NCBI GenBank assembly: GCA_023362775.1
Contig: JALMGJ010000020.1
Span: 5,419,001-5,483,000 of the forward strand
From: Charina bottae
Lineage: Eukaryota; Chordata; Lepidosauria; Squamata; Charinaidae
Direction of reading: 5' to 3'
Length of the DNA stretch: 64,000 bases
Shown here: positions 23,080 through 34,159 of the stretch, piece after piece
Position numbering within the stretch: the first letter of the stretch is position 1
Layout of the letters: every line of letters starts with the position of its first letter
Notes under the pieces: model-generated
What the model was told of the DNA's origin: nothing
Database searches by the model: none
What the model saw: only the letters and a program-made list of their open reading frames with translations
Made by a program: the position numbers and the translations under genes

Positions 23080-24301
23080 GCTTGATTCATGAGTCCGGAT
23101 CAGCCGTGAGCTCAGGCGTGGGGTGGGCTCAGGCGGCAACTGTCATTCAGGAAGCCTTGATGGCTTTCAGAGGCTCTGCTCTGCAGGTAATTGGATGTGA
23201 GACCCTTTGGTTGATAGTTGGGCTCTAGAGGACAGTGGGGTTTGTTGCTTTCATACTGGCCTCTCTGCTGTGCAGCAGCATCCTTCCTGGTTTGCTAGAC
23301 TCTGTCACTGCGTTAGCAGCTGAGTCCCTAAGGTTGCTAGGTGTTGGGGACTTTAACTTACCCCAGGGCAGCATATAGTCTGATGCAGTTCAGGAGTTCA
23401 TGGCTGCCATGACAACCTAAGCCAAATCGTTGAGGGCCTGACTTACAACGGGGAGTGTACACTAAATCTGGCTTTTATCTCAGGGCAGTTGCAATGCAAT
23501 TTGGCAGTGGAGGGCAGTACCATCAGTCCTCTGCCATGGTCCGATCACTCTCTGATTGCTTTTTGGCGTGCTGGTGCTACCCCAGCCTGCAGAGAGGTAG
23601 GGCCTGTTAGATCATTCTGTCCTAGGCAACTAATGGACCCAGATGGGTTCAGAGGGAACTTGGGGTTTTCTCTGAGGTTCTGATGGGTACTTAAGGCAAG
23701 GCCTTAGTTGTAGCCTGGGATAAGCATGTGATGAGAGTCTTGAATTGGATTGTTTCTATGCAGCCTCTCACTGTGATTGATTGTTCATCCCAGGGTGCTC
23801 TTTGGTTTTCTGAGTAGCTCTGGGAGACGAAGAACCAGAAGGGATCCCTGGATCACCGTTGGAGAAACATGAAGAATAAACATAACCAAACATGGGTTTG
23901 GAGTAAGAGTCCATTTTAGGAATTACATCATGGCAATAAGAGTGGTGAGACAAAGTTATTTCTCCACTCTTATCATGTCTACAGATGGCCATCCAGCAGC
24001 CATGTTTAAGGTGACCCATTCCTTGCTGGGGAAGGACAAGTCACAGGATCATCTGCAGGGCCCCTGTGAGGAATATTCAAGCTATCTGATGGATAAAGTC
24101 ACTGAGATTTGCTCAGAGTTCCACTGTGACTGGGCAAGTCCTGTTAAGGTACTTGGGGCATAGTCTTGCAAGTTTAGCTGGGATGTGTTTGAACCCAACT
24201 ACCTGTTTGTTAGATCCATGAATCTCCTGGCTTTTGAAGGCCGCTCAGGAGGTGACATATAGTTGGGTCCGTGCAGTGGGGTCAGCCTCCTTGAGGGAGA
24301 G
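23080..24301 (+). mobile_element. L2-like LINE, 5' (endonuclease) part
   Basis: Decayed endonuclease traces are visible: GTTGGGGACTTTAACTTACC (GDFNLP) near 23345 and TGGTCCGATCACTCTCTGAT (WSDHSL) near 23537. The copy continues after the insertion at 24318-26670, at 26687. Confidence 0.65.
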
Positions 24302-24317
24302 GATGTTCCACCTGTCT

Positions 24318-26670
24318 TTTTTTTCAATAATTTTATTAAGAATTATATTAAACGGATAAAACTAATACAAAAACCTAATAAAAATACATTACAAAGAAGA
24401 AAAAATATTAAAAAATGCAGAACCCCCCAAAAAAAGAAAAAGAAAGAATAAGAAGAAACTTCCCCCTTCATCCCGAGCAAGTATATTCAACATTAACAAC
24501 TTATCACTGTCTCTTAAAATACAATTAAATACATCTTCATTCCATACCACAACCCATTTTCTATAAATTCATCTCTAAATTTTCAGCTTTTCTTATTAAT
24601 CAGCAAAGATCCAGTAAAAATTAACAAAAATACCTAACAACGTAAGTATACCATTTAATCAAAATCCCCTTAATCCTTCTCTTTAGTGTCTAAATCAAAT
24701 CCCAATTAACCATTAAACATTCCAAAAAATTAAAGACTATTAAATATTACCAGAAATAGTAACCCGTTATTTACATCTCAAAATTAATAATGTAAATATT
24801 GTAAACCAGTCCATTATACCCAGTTAAACCTTTCCAAAAAACTATCCAGTCAAGATAACCATTAAGCCTCACCAGAGATAACAACTCATTATTTAACCAT
24901 AATCAAATAAAGCAATTTTGTATTTTTTCCTTCTTCCTCCCAACAGTCCTTAAGTCCCATAAATAAAGTTCTAATTTCTGCTTTCTTCTAGTATCCTTGT
25001 CTTTTCTCTCAAAGTGCTTGTCATCTTTATCCCAATCCATTTGTAATTTCCATGTAGTAACTCTAGTAGATCTCTTATATTCCAATATAAGTCCACAACA
25101 CACTTTTTATTTATTTATTTATTATTTAAATTTGTATCACCGCCCATCTCCCCCAACTGGGTGACTCTGGGCGCTTCACAATAAAAGCAAAGTTAAAAAT
25201 ATAAATATAAAATTACAATATCAACAAATAAATATAAAATCCAAGTGCAATAGATGTTAATAATAGGGGGGCTTCATGGCACCAGCCACCCCCAGGAAGA
25301 ACTGTTAGCATTCCCATCCCAAGCCAGGCAGCAGAACCAGGTCTTCAAGTTTTTCCGGAAGGTCGGGAGCAAGGAAACCCGCCTCAGCTCCGGGGACAAG
25401 ATATTCCAAAGGGCGTGCGCTACTGCAGAGAAGGCCTGCCTGCTGGACCCTGCTAGATGGAATTCTTTTGTCGATGGGGTCCGTAGCATGCCCTCTCTGC
25501 ATGACCGGGTGGGGCAGGTCGATGTTCTGGGGATGAGACGGTCCCTCAGGTAACCTGGTCCCATGCCATGAAGGGCTTTAAAGGTGATAACCAACACCTT
25601 GAATTGGACCCGGAAGCAAACTGGTACCCAATGCAGCTCGCACAGCAGGGGTGTCAGATGTGCCGATTTTACGGCACCCATAACTGTCCGCGCGGCCGCA
25701 TTCTGGACCAGCTGAAGCTTCCGGATACTCTTCAAGGGTAGCCCCATGTAGAGCGCATTGCAATAGTCTATATGGGAGATGACTTTTGATATATTATTTG
25801 CATGTCTTTTTAAATTTTTAAATGGATCATCTAATTCCATTTGTAAATCCAGTATTTCCATCTCTTTCTTATATAGGTTATAATTTTTAAGTCCACCTTA
25901 AAGTCCTTTTTGGTTATCTTCAAAGGCACTTGTTTCTCTTCAGTAACAACTTTTGGTTCCAGTATAGGGTTAAATAGCCTGAGCATTTCGTGAGCCAGCT
26001 TAAAAAGTGTTTTCTTTTAAGTAGCCATCTGGTGCCCCCTAATGATCAACCTTCAAGGTCTTAATATCAGCTTGGAATGTAAGCAAAAGAAATATTCCCA
26101 CACAAGAGGATCTTTCTAATTAAGATCAAAGTCTTTCTATAAATCAATTTCATCCGAGCCCTTAGCATTTAAAAACTTCCCAAAAAGCAACATTATGATC
26201 ATCCTTTTGCTGTATATTGCAAAAAATAAGGATCTTAGAAAGCTGGAAACTCGTAATTTCCTTTCCTTTTAAATGGATTGAAGAGAATCTCACCCAGCGA
26301 ATGGTAAATTTGCAGTTCTGGAGGTTTTTCAATCTTAAAGAAACAATTAAAAAATAAAACTCCAAAGTGATTAAAAAGATGAGGTTTGGTCGAACCTTAT
26401 AAGGCTGCAGTAACGGCTCAGAGCATGACGGAACCCGCGACTCTCAGCTGATCACAAGCAGCTGCAGAAACATCGTTTTTTGCGATCTGCTCACAAAATA
26501 CAGATGTCCAGAGTATGTATGGGTAATCTCAAGATCTTTCTTCGATCCAGAGAGAATTTCGGCAGTCCAGATCCCACATCCAGTGGCTTTTTCGGCTGTA
26601 ATGCCTCCCATGATCCGCAGAGCAGAGAAATTGCAGGGTGTTAGTTCTCCATTCCTCACCGGAAGCCCAG
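24318..26670 (-). mobile_element. L1-like element inserted in the L2-like LINE
   Basis: A 16-bp target duplication, GATGTTCCACCTGTCT at 24302-24317 and GATGTTCCACTTGTCT at 26671-26686, brackets it. It begins with poly(T) on the + strand, so the element is on the minus strand with a poly(A) tail. A 66-codon minus frame (24903-25103) is rich in K, E and D (KDDKHFERKDKDTRRKQKLE). No reverse transcriptase or endonuclease is present. Without the nested LINE at 25104-25790 it is about 1.66 kb long. Confidence 0.7.
25104..25790 (-). mobile_element. L2/CR1-type LINE 3' end nested in the L1-like element
   Basis: The minus strand has a 195-codon frame (25861-25274) reading VISHIDYCNALYMGLPLKSI, KLQLVQNAAARTVMGAVK, ELHWVPVCFRVQFKVL and LWNILSPELR. 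This is the conserved C-terminal end of L2/CR1-type LINEs. The 3' untranslated part contains the inverse of CACCGCCCATCTCCCCCAAC and ends in a (TTTA)n-like tail near 25104. A sister copy is at 56.75-57.27 kb. Confidence 0.82.
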
Positions 26671-26686
26671 GATGTTCCACTTGTCT

Positions 26687-27788
26687 TAAAGAAGGAAGTA
26701 GTGTACTCCCTCCTCAAGAAATCATTGCTGGACTCAAAAGTTTTGGACAATTTTCATCCAGTCTCCAACCTTTCCTTTCCAGAGAAGGTTGTTGAAAAGG
26801 TAGTTGGGCTGATGCTCCAAAGGACCTGGAAAAAAGAGATTATCTTGACTTTTTTCAGTTGGCTTTCAGACTGGAGCACACTACCGAAACAGCATTGATT
26901 GTGTTTGTTAATGACCTCTGATGGACCTGGGATGGAGATGATGCGACTGTTCTGGTTCTCTTTGATCTCTCAGTGGCTTTCAATGGCATTAATCATGGGA
27001 GTCTTCTGGACCACTGATGGAGAATGGGAGTGGGGGGCACCCTTTCTCTATGTGTGGTTCCAGTTGGTGTTGGTGAGGGGGAGAGATCAAGTCCGAGGCC
27101 CCTAATTTGTGGGGTGCCTCAAACTTGATGCTTTTGCCCCTTCTGTTTAATATCTACATGAGGCCACTGGGTGAGGTCATCCATTGGTTTGGGATGATAC
27201 ACTCTTTTACATCTTGACCCTGGGCTGCCTAAGTGATGCTGTTGAATCCTAGGGTCTGGAGGTTGTGAGGATCGGGATGGAGAGGAACAGACTCAGGCTC
27301 AACCCTAGCAGCTGAGTGGTCATGGGTCTTTAATTATGGATGGGTTTGCATTTCCCCCTCAGGAGTAGTGTGTAATCTAAAGGATTTCCTGGTTTCACAG
27401 TTCCTGCTCAAAGAGAAGGTGGCAGCTCTTGCCAAGAAGGCTATTGCATAGATCCATCTTGTATGCCAGTTGTGCCTGTTCCTACAGCAGAGAGGCCACC
27501 CATCAAAACAATCATTCATGCTTTAGTCACTTCATGTGTGGACTATTGCAATGTGTTGTATATAGGGGTGCCCTTGAAGGTCTCTCGGAAGCTGCAGCTG
27601 GTCCAGAATGCAGCAATGCAGGCAGTAATGGGTGTGCCATGGTATGCCTGTGTAGCATTGTTGCTCCGTGAACTGCACTGGTTACCAGTTAGCTTCCAGA
27701 TGCAAATAAAGCCCTTCATGGCATAGAACCTGGCTCTCTGAGTGATCTCTGATCATTTCTGCCTATCCTGTACAATCCAACAGAGTTG
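26687..27788 (+). mobile_element. L2-like LINE, reverse transcriptase part
   Basis: The decayed frame shows LLKKSLLDSKVLDNFHPVSN, EKVVEKVVGLMLQ, TETALIVFVNDL and VLFDLSVAFN, then the region HALVTSCVDYCNVLYIGVPL, KLQLVQNAAMQAVMG and ELHWLPVSFQMQIKPF (27463-27726). These are the ordered motifs of an L2-type transcriptase. Frameshifts and stops are common. Confidence 0.82.
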
Positions 27789-27804
27789 GCATGTTCTGAA
27801 TCCC

Positions 27805-28006
27805 TTTTTTAAATATATTTTATTGAATTTTAAATATACATAGATAAAAGGTTGAAAAGGAAAAAGAAATAGAAATACAGATCTCCAAGGGTGATTTTTC
27901 GGCGATTCTCTTCCTTGTTAATCGCCGCTATTTGGAAGCCGTGGAAACGAAGCTCGGAGCCTCATTTCAGCGCTCTGCTCAGCTCGACACCCGGAAGCGA
28001 AAGTCA
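27805..28006 (-). mobile_element. Short L1-like insertion (5' and 3' ends only)
   Basis: The duplication GCATGTTCTGAATCCC at 27789-27804 and GCATGCTCTGAATCCC at 28007-28022 flanks it. It starts with poly(T) on the + strand. The AT-rich 3' part (to about 27880) joins a GC-rich part ending in CACCCGGAAGCGAAAG that resembles a LINE 5' region. Confidence 0.75.
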
Positions 28007-28022
28007 GCATGCTCTGAATCCC

Positions 28023-28370
28023 ATTGATTAAACAATGTCATATGATGGAACCCAGGAAACAAGCCTTCTCTGTTGCAGCATCTGCCCTCTGGAACAGATC
28101 CCCTATAGATCCATATGGGCCCTACCTGGACCGTGTTGAAAGAGTTTTTAAAAACCTGGCTTTCTCCCCAAGCCTTGGGTTAGGTTGAGTGGTGAGCCTC
28201 TGGTATGGTTTTACATGTTAGTCTGATGGTTTTATTCTTCTTGACACAGTTTTTCTGTGTTATATTGTTTCTTGCTATTTTTAATGTTGTATGCTGCACA
28301 GAGTACTTAATGGAGTTGGGTAGTCTTATAAATTGGATCAATCAATCAGTTGATCAATCAATAAATACAC
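28023..28370 (+). mobile_element. L2-like LINE 3' end
   Basis: CATTGATTAAACAATGTCAT through AAGCCTTCTCTGTTGCAGCA and the end AATTGGATCAATCAATCAGT with a (ATCAATCA)n tail. It completes the copy begun at 23080. Confidence 0.75.
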
Positions 28371-28805
28371 ATACTGGATGAACATAATTACTTTTCATAC
28401 AGACTTGACAGAAGCAGCATATTTGAAAGGTAGTTATGCCCCTTGAAATAGAGAAGATATTAATTGTTGTCTTTTAACCCACAAGCCTACTATAGTCATT
28501 AATGATTGAATTTATCAGTCCATTGAATTTATCAGTCCATTGTATTAAGGAACCATGTAGGTCCTCAACTTGGCAGGTGAAACTTGTTTCTAGTCATTTT
28601 TACACAAATTGACAAATATCTGTCCTGAGGTAAGTAGCTCAAGAATCACAATATGTATCCAGAGTGATTCAGCCTTGCCATTTTCAAAACAGCAGAGAAT
28701 AACATGAGGTATTTTGAACTGAATTTTTTTTTGAAGCAGTGAGTTCATGATGATTGAGTGATGGAATATTGTAATCAACTATTTTGGAGCAAGAGAAAAT
28801 AGAGG

Positions 28806-28810
28806 GATGA

Positions 28811-28844
<34 letters not shown>
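28806..28844. repeat. (GAT)n(GGT)n microsatellite just upstream of JM-b
   Basis: About eight GAT units are followed by five GGT units, ending 79 bp before the JM-b exon. Confidence 0.9.
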
Positions 28845-28870
28845 TCTGCCTATAAAATGCCTAATACATG

Positions 28871-28922
28871 TTTTCTCTCTCTCTCTTCTCCCTCCCCCCA
28901 CCTTCATCTGGCTTCGCTGCAG
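28871..28922 (+). promoter_or_regulatory. Extended CU-rich acceptor tract of JM-b
   Basis: TTTTCTCTCTCTCTCTTCTC is followed by CCTCCCCCCACC and the CTGCAG acceptor. Repeated UCUCU/UCUUC motifs are typical of PTBP1-bound, tissue-regulated exons. The JM-a acceptor 170 nt downstream has a much weaker pyrimidine tract. Confidence 0.45.
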
Positions 28923-28967
28923 GTGCATAGGCCCACGCCTTGAGGACTGCATTGGTTTCATGGATAG
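28923..28967 (+). CDS. ERBB4: ERBB4 alternative juxtamembrane exon JM-b (15b)
   Basis: This 45-bp exon has a strong CT-rich acceptor tract ending in CTGCAG and the donor GTACTT. After one base completing the glycine codon it reads CIGPRLEDCIGFMD and ends in AG, which joins the first base of exon 17 to make arginine. The mammalian JM-b stalk (CIGSSIEDCIGLMD, from memory) differs at only a few positions. JM-b receptors lack the ADAM17 cleavage site and so resist ectodomain shedding in mammals. The length is a multiple of three, so using or skipping it keeps the frame. It lies upstream of JM-a, as in mammals. Confidence 0.93.
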
Positions 28968-29037
28968 GTACTTGCTGAGCACTTGCTCCTCTTGCCACAC
29001 CTCCCATGTTCCATGTGTGCGCAAAGGTGCTTGTGTG

Positions 29038-29043
29038 TGCATG
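29038..29043 (+). promoter_or_regulatory. TGCATG motif (RBFOX-type) between JM-b and JM-a
   Basis: TGCATG is the high-affinity site of RBFOX splicing factors. It lies 70 nt downstream of the JM-b donor and 48 nt upstream of the JM-a exon. By the known positional rule, a site downstream of an exon favours its inclusion and a site upstream of an exon represses it, so it would favour JM-b. The motif is directly visible; its function is inferred. Confidence 0.5.
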
Positions 29044-29091
29044 GCCCCTGTGAATGGTGAATGACCTTTTCTGTTCTGTAATTGCCTGCAG

Positions 29092-29166
29092 GTGTAGAGG
29101 CCCCACTAGTCATGACTGCATTTACTATCCGTGGACACGCCAGTCCACATTACTACAGCACGCTAG
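29092..29166 (+). CDS. ERBB4: ERBB4 alternative juxtamembrane exon JM-a (16)
   Basis: This 75-bp exon has the acceptor TTGCCTGCAG and the donor GTAACA. It completes the glycine codon, then reads [18 protein letters not shown] and continues TLLQHA, with the final AG split into an arginine codon shared with exon 17. In mammals JM-a provides the stalk cut by ADAM17/TACE, the first step before gamma-secretase releases the intracellular domain. The stalk reads [11 protein letters not shown] here, against WTGHSTLPQHA in human (from memory), so the residues around the reported cleavage point differ. The exon is in phase with both flanking constitutive exons. Confidence 0.96.
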
Positions 29167-29575
29167 GTAACATCAATCATCCCAACTTTTGGTTCTTTTT
29201 TGTTCTTTATTTGTAAGGAGTAGGAGGATCATGCTACCCAGTTTGATGAGTGGGACCCCAGGTTTATATGTGTACACTTAAGTCCTTTTGTGCTACTTTC
29301 TATACAATTCACGCTTACTGAATTAAATGAAATTAAGCATGCATTTTCAAACTTAAGATTGCAGTTGCCACATGCTTTTGTGATTCTTTTTGTATTTGAA
29401 TGTTGATAATATACTTTCACTGGAGGCTTAAATTGAGGTTGCGTAAGGCAGGCTAGAGTCCTTTAGAGATTCCATAGCCTGTGTACCAAACTACGCTACC
29501 TTGTATGGGAGGAGGGTGGAACAAAACCTGTTGCAACAATACCAATATAAATATAATATAAGTATTCCTCATGAG

Positions 29576-29805
29576 AGCCAGTTTGGTGTAGTGGTTAAGG
29601 CATCAGGCTAGAAACCAGGAGACCAGGAGTTCTAGTGCCGCCTTAGGCATGAAGCCAGTTGGGGGACCTTGGGCCAGTCACTCTCTCTCAGCCCTAGGAA
29701 GCAGGCAGTGGCAAACCGCTTCTGAAAAACCTTGCCAAGAAAACTGCAGGGACTTGTCCAGGCAGTCACCAGGGGTCAAGATTGACTCAAATGTACCAGA
29801 AAAAA
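29576..29805 (+). mobile_element. MIR-like SINE with a different 3' half
   Basis: The head GAGAGCCAGTTTGGTGTAGT GGTTAAGGC and core GGACCTTGGGCCAGTCACTC match the MIR-like SINE family, but the 3' half (GGCAAACCGCTTCTGAAAAA, CTTGCCAAGAAAACTGCAGG) is unlike the copies at 8.9 and 41.5 kb, and points to a different LINE partner. Confidence 0.8.
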
Positions 29806-32800
29806 GTATTCCTCACTTCAAACAAGTCAGTTAATATTATTCTAAAGTAGCGAGTTAAACTGAAAATAGAATGGATCCTTTCTGGTTATACGTCCCAAAC
29901 TAATCAGACTGGTTAATATGATTTTCTGCCTCAAATATTCTACACTAACTTTAAGTCTGTTTAAGTTTTTCTTTAGATCAACATCACCGTGTAAAATGTA
30001 CTACCTAGTTTTTATCACTTGTATTTAGACATAATAGTCTCTTACAGAAATAGTTGTTTCTGAAAATAGTGAAGGGTTCAGTTTATTTATCTGATGATTC
30101 TTGTAGAGGTGTTGTCTCATACTACAGTGTACAATTTTGAGTAAAAATACAAAAGCAAATTCTATAGCACAATTTAATCCTGAGGCTAAATTATACATTA
30201 ACCCAACTATTGCAGATCAGCAGAAAACCATATATAGATGGGCATGATTAAAATATATTTATTTCAGCCCAGTAACAAACTATTCCTGTGCTTACCCAGG
30301 AACCTGGTTCAGCAATACATACATTACAGAAGACCAGGTACAAGATTATTCGATACAGGAACAGAAACAAACGCATTTCAGCTCTAGGACATTGTTCCAC
30401 TCAATATTTTCCCCCGGCACAAATACATAATTATAACAATTGCTTAGGCTTGCAGATCTCTGCAAAAGGAGTATGTCCTACTGAACACATTATGGCTTAC
30501 TTCTGAGCATAGAGTCAGGCTAGGAGCTTAGTAAAGTGACCAAAAAGTTTATATTTCTGGCTGGGAATTAGATGGATGATTTTAGTATCGTTATTTAAGA
30601 GGAGGATCCCACGAAGTCCTACCCCTCTGCTGTCCTGGGATATATACATATAGCTTGTAGACGCAGAAGAATTGTACACTGATCCATGCTAACGTATAGA
30701 CTTGGAACAGAAGAAGGAGAATATGTAGAGGAATAATCTCCTAATTACTTATCAATACCAAGGAGCCAGATGTGTCCCATTTTTTGCCAGTAAAGAATTC
30801 CCTCTCACAGAACAACTGGCAGAGAATGGGCTCATCAGCTCTAAAACCAGCATGGGAAGCTCATGCCAAGCGAAAAGAAGAGAGGAATGGAGGCTGTGCC
30901 AGAATTAGTTGGCAATAATTTGGTAGGTTGGCAGATGGCTTTTAGCTTGCTCATTGTTGTGTTCCCCACTTACCTAGCTGTTCCAAGCTTTTGCCATGCA
31001 CTTATTATGGTAATTTCTTGAACGATCATTTTTAACTGTGCTGGGAATGAGCTTTATTATCATTCATTGTTTGAAAATCATGAAAAACTGAGTTGGATGA
31101 ATACTATAGTGATGAAGGCTGGGATTTTCAAACAGAATGTCAGCACACAAAGCATCACATATCTATCATTCACAGTGCACACTATTCTGAATTTTGCAGT
31201 CCAAGTCTAAGCTCAAAAATGCATACCCAGTCTCTTCTGTAGCCCATGCTTGATTTCAAACGCATATTCAATATCTCTGTATCCCTACCTGGATTTACTG
31301 AAAAGGAGAAATATAGTATATGTCACTTCATTTTAGATTATTTTGCCTAGAATTTTTTTAGGTAGATGTTAAAGAGGCTCAAAATATAATCCCTCAGCAT
31401 GATAAATTGTAAATTGTCATAAGGCAAAGAGATTGTTTGCAGAACTACCATCTACAAGTGGCAATGCAGCACCCCCAATCCCAGCTGTAGATAACTGGTC
31501 CTAAATGGCATCGTGTTCAGTGATACTGGAAGCAGCTCAAAGATCCGGGGTAATTGCCAGGTTCATTCCACCTGTCCTTCCCCCAGTATACTGTACATTA
31601 CCAGTTGGGGCAACCAGAAGACAAACAGAGAAAATAAAACTGAACAAAATGGATAGTAATAACGATTAGGGCTGTGCAGTAATCTGGATTTGAAGGAGAA
31701 AAGTAATTTGGAGTGTGTATGGGCATACACATAGTGGCATCTTCTTGAACCAAATTCATCATTTTTTGGAATTGTGCAGCACCAGGAAGAAATGCCATTT
31801 TCCTTAAAGAATTTCCAAGAGGTCTACATGAGTACCCCTTTTCACTTTTCCCTCTTTTTAATCCTGATCACTGCACAGGCTTTAATAATGATTGCTACCT
31901 TAATGTCTGGAAATGAATCAATCCAATGTTTTACTCTTAACTCCTCAGCCTACTAGCCCATTGTAGAGTACTGTAAGACAAGAAGGGCAAGAGATGCGGA
32001 GACAAGTAGCTTACTAATCTTGTTAATGTCAAATATTGGAACCTTTTGCCATAAGGGAAGAGTGAGCATCTTTCACCCTACCATAAACTGCCCAAATCAA
32101 TTAAGTGATGGCAAACCCAATGATGCCTCGTGCGTAATGCCAGAAATTCAGACAATATATTTTACATTTTCCACTCTTTCAATTGAGGGAATCAAGGCTT
32201 AGTTCTGAAGGGGAAAATATAATGGAAGAAAGAGAAAGGGGGAAGAGGGTGATACTTTATGTAGGGTTCTCCAATGCAAACCTATAATTTTCTTCCACCC
32301 TCCTATATGAATGAGGGATGAATATTTAAGGTAAACATACAGTCTCACTTTGTAGTGACTTCATGGGCTGTTTCCTTGGCAACAGGATGGGAAAGGTTGG
32401 CCCTTGCCATCTTCCAGGATTCCTTGGAGACCTCCTATTTGAGGATTAATTTGGCTGGTCCTGCTTAGCTTCCATGCCAGCCCGCCCAGGGCTGTCATTG
32501 CTGATGCAATGAATATATAAAATGGCTGCCCTATGAGACCATTAGACATGATTCTATCCAGCAGGCACACTCCAAAGTCTATCCCCATTCTGCCACCTGA
32601 GATCTTTTGTCACAGTATTCCTTTTGCAACATTTATCTTCCGCTACCTAGGCATGACTCAGACCTGTGAAATTTATAGAGGTCATACATAACCATTGCGT
32701 TCCTGGTATGTTATAGTAAACACCTGGAAATTCATTTGTGTACCAGATGAAATATCTTGGGCCAGAAGGTGGTACAATATTCAAAGCCAAGCAGCCCATC

Positions 32801-34159
32801 TGAAGAGCTCATTCATGACTGTATTTTGAAAAGAATTGCCAACATTTCACCTTTCACAGCAAGCATTCAAGGTATAATTAAGAGCAAAAGACTCCATTAA
32901 ACAAAGGGAACCATTTTTCTTTTTCTGGTAGATAAGCAATCATAATGTGGCAGATGTAATCAGCACAGGGAAACAATGTTTTAATATTTCCTTGTCTAAT
33001 CAGATGTATGTATTGATTTATACCCTAAATAATGGTCCCCCTTATTTTCACATTTCCCCTTTTAACTAACAGGAACTAATTAGCCAAGTCTTTCCCACAG
33101 AGAAATGGTTGGATAAAACTGTGTGCAGATATTAATGCTCTTCATCTTTTCTTCCAGTTGAACAAAAGCACATTTCTTCTTTTGCATCACCTTTTACAAA
33201 TACCAAGCTTTTTTTTTCTTTTGACGGCGTATGTATACAAAAGCTAATTAACAGCAAATCCTTTGTAAAGCAGTGAAACCTTTTCCTCCTTGTGTTTGAT
33301 AACCCCTTCACAGCAGGATTTCATTATAATTTCACAGTAACTCAGCAACACAGAATACACGATAGAAAAGGGAAACTCGTTAATAAGTTCTGAATGTTTG
33401 TAGATGACTTAATTTTTTAGCACTACGCTCTTCTGTGTCGATTACAGTTTTCCATATGTTCCAGTTATTTATAGGATAATTGTATCCTATATAATTAAGT
33501 AAAAACTACTTAAATAAGGTTTTTTAAAAATCTGACATAGAAATAGTTACGGAGGAAAATGTTTCTAAGCTGAGACGAAAAAATTGACTTTTGAGTGGCA
33601 TATACACACTGTGCAAAACCAAACCAACAAAGTGTTTGCCAGTTACCATAAAATTCTGGCCAAAATAGCCAAGTAGTCAAGGATTATGGGAACTATAGCC
33701 CCAATGCAGCCAAACTCAGAAAAACATAGTTGAGGAATTAAAATAGTTATCATTGAATAGTCCAACCCAACAGGTCACATAGCTGAAATTATTTTCATCA
33801 ACTTTGCAGATCCCTCTTTCAATTTAGATGCCAAATTAATCCTATTTCATTGAAAAGGTTAAGTATAAATCTTCTTGCTACATTAGGATTTGATTCTTTT
33901 TTTAAAAAAAACTTATGATTTTGAAAATTCATTAATCTATTACTTTAAAATTAATATTAGAAAACTGAACTTTTAGAAGTGAGTGATAGCAATACTGACA
34001 TTTAAAAATAATGTAGATGTTGCTGTTGAAGAAAATGCTTTATAATTTCCCCAAATATCAATATCTTTCTTCACAGAGGGACCCATCCCCTGCAAAGCAG
34101 AAAAAGAAATAATCTGGGTATTCGGTAAGGGGTCAAAGTAGCTTCTTTAGTCCATAGAC
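29806..34159. other. Long repeat-poor part of intron 16
   Basis: Over 4.3 kb I recognise only a probable SINE scrap at about 32345-32500 (antisense, GACTTCATGGGCTGTTTCCT). There is no open frame of interest. This is the longest stretch of the window without recognised mobile elements. Confidence 0.5.

Noticed and set aside
28807..29106. Frames of 81-87 codons overlapping the JM exons, including a poly-Met start
   Set aside because: They read through introns in the wrong frame and arise from the GAT/GGT repeat; the spliced ERBB4 frame explains the conserved sequence.
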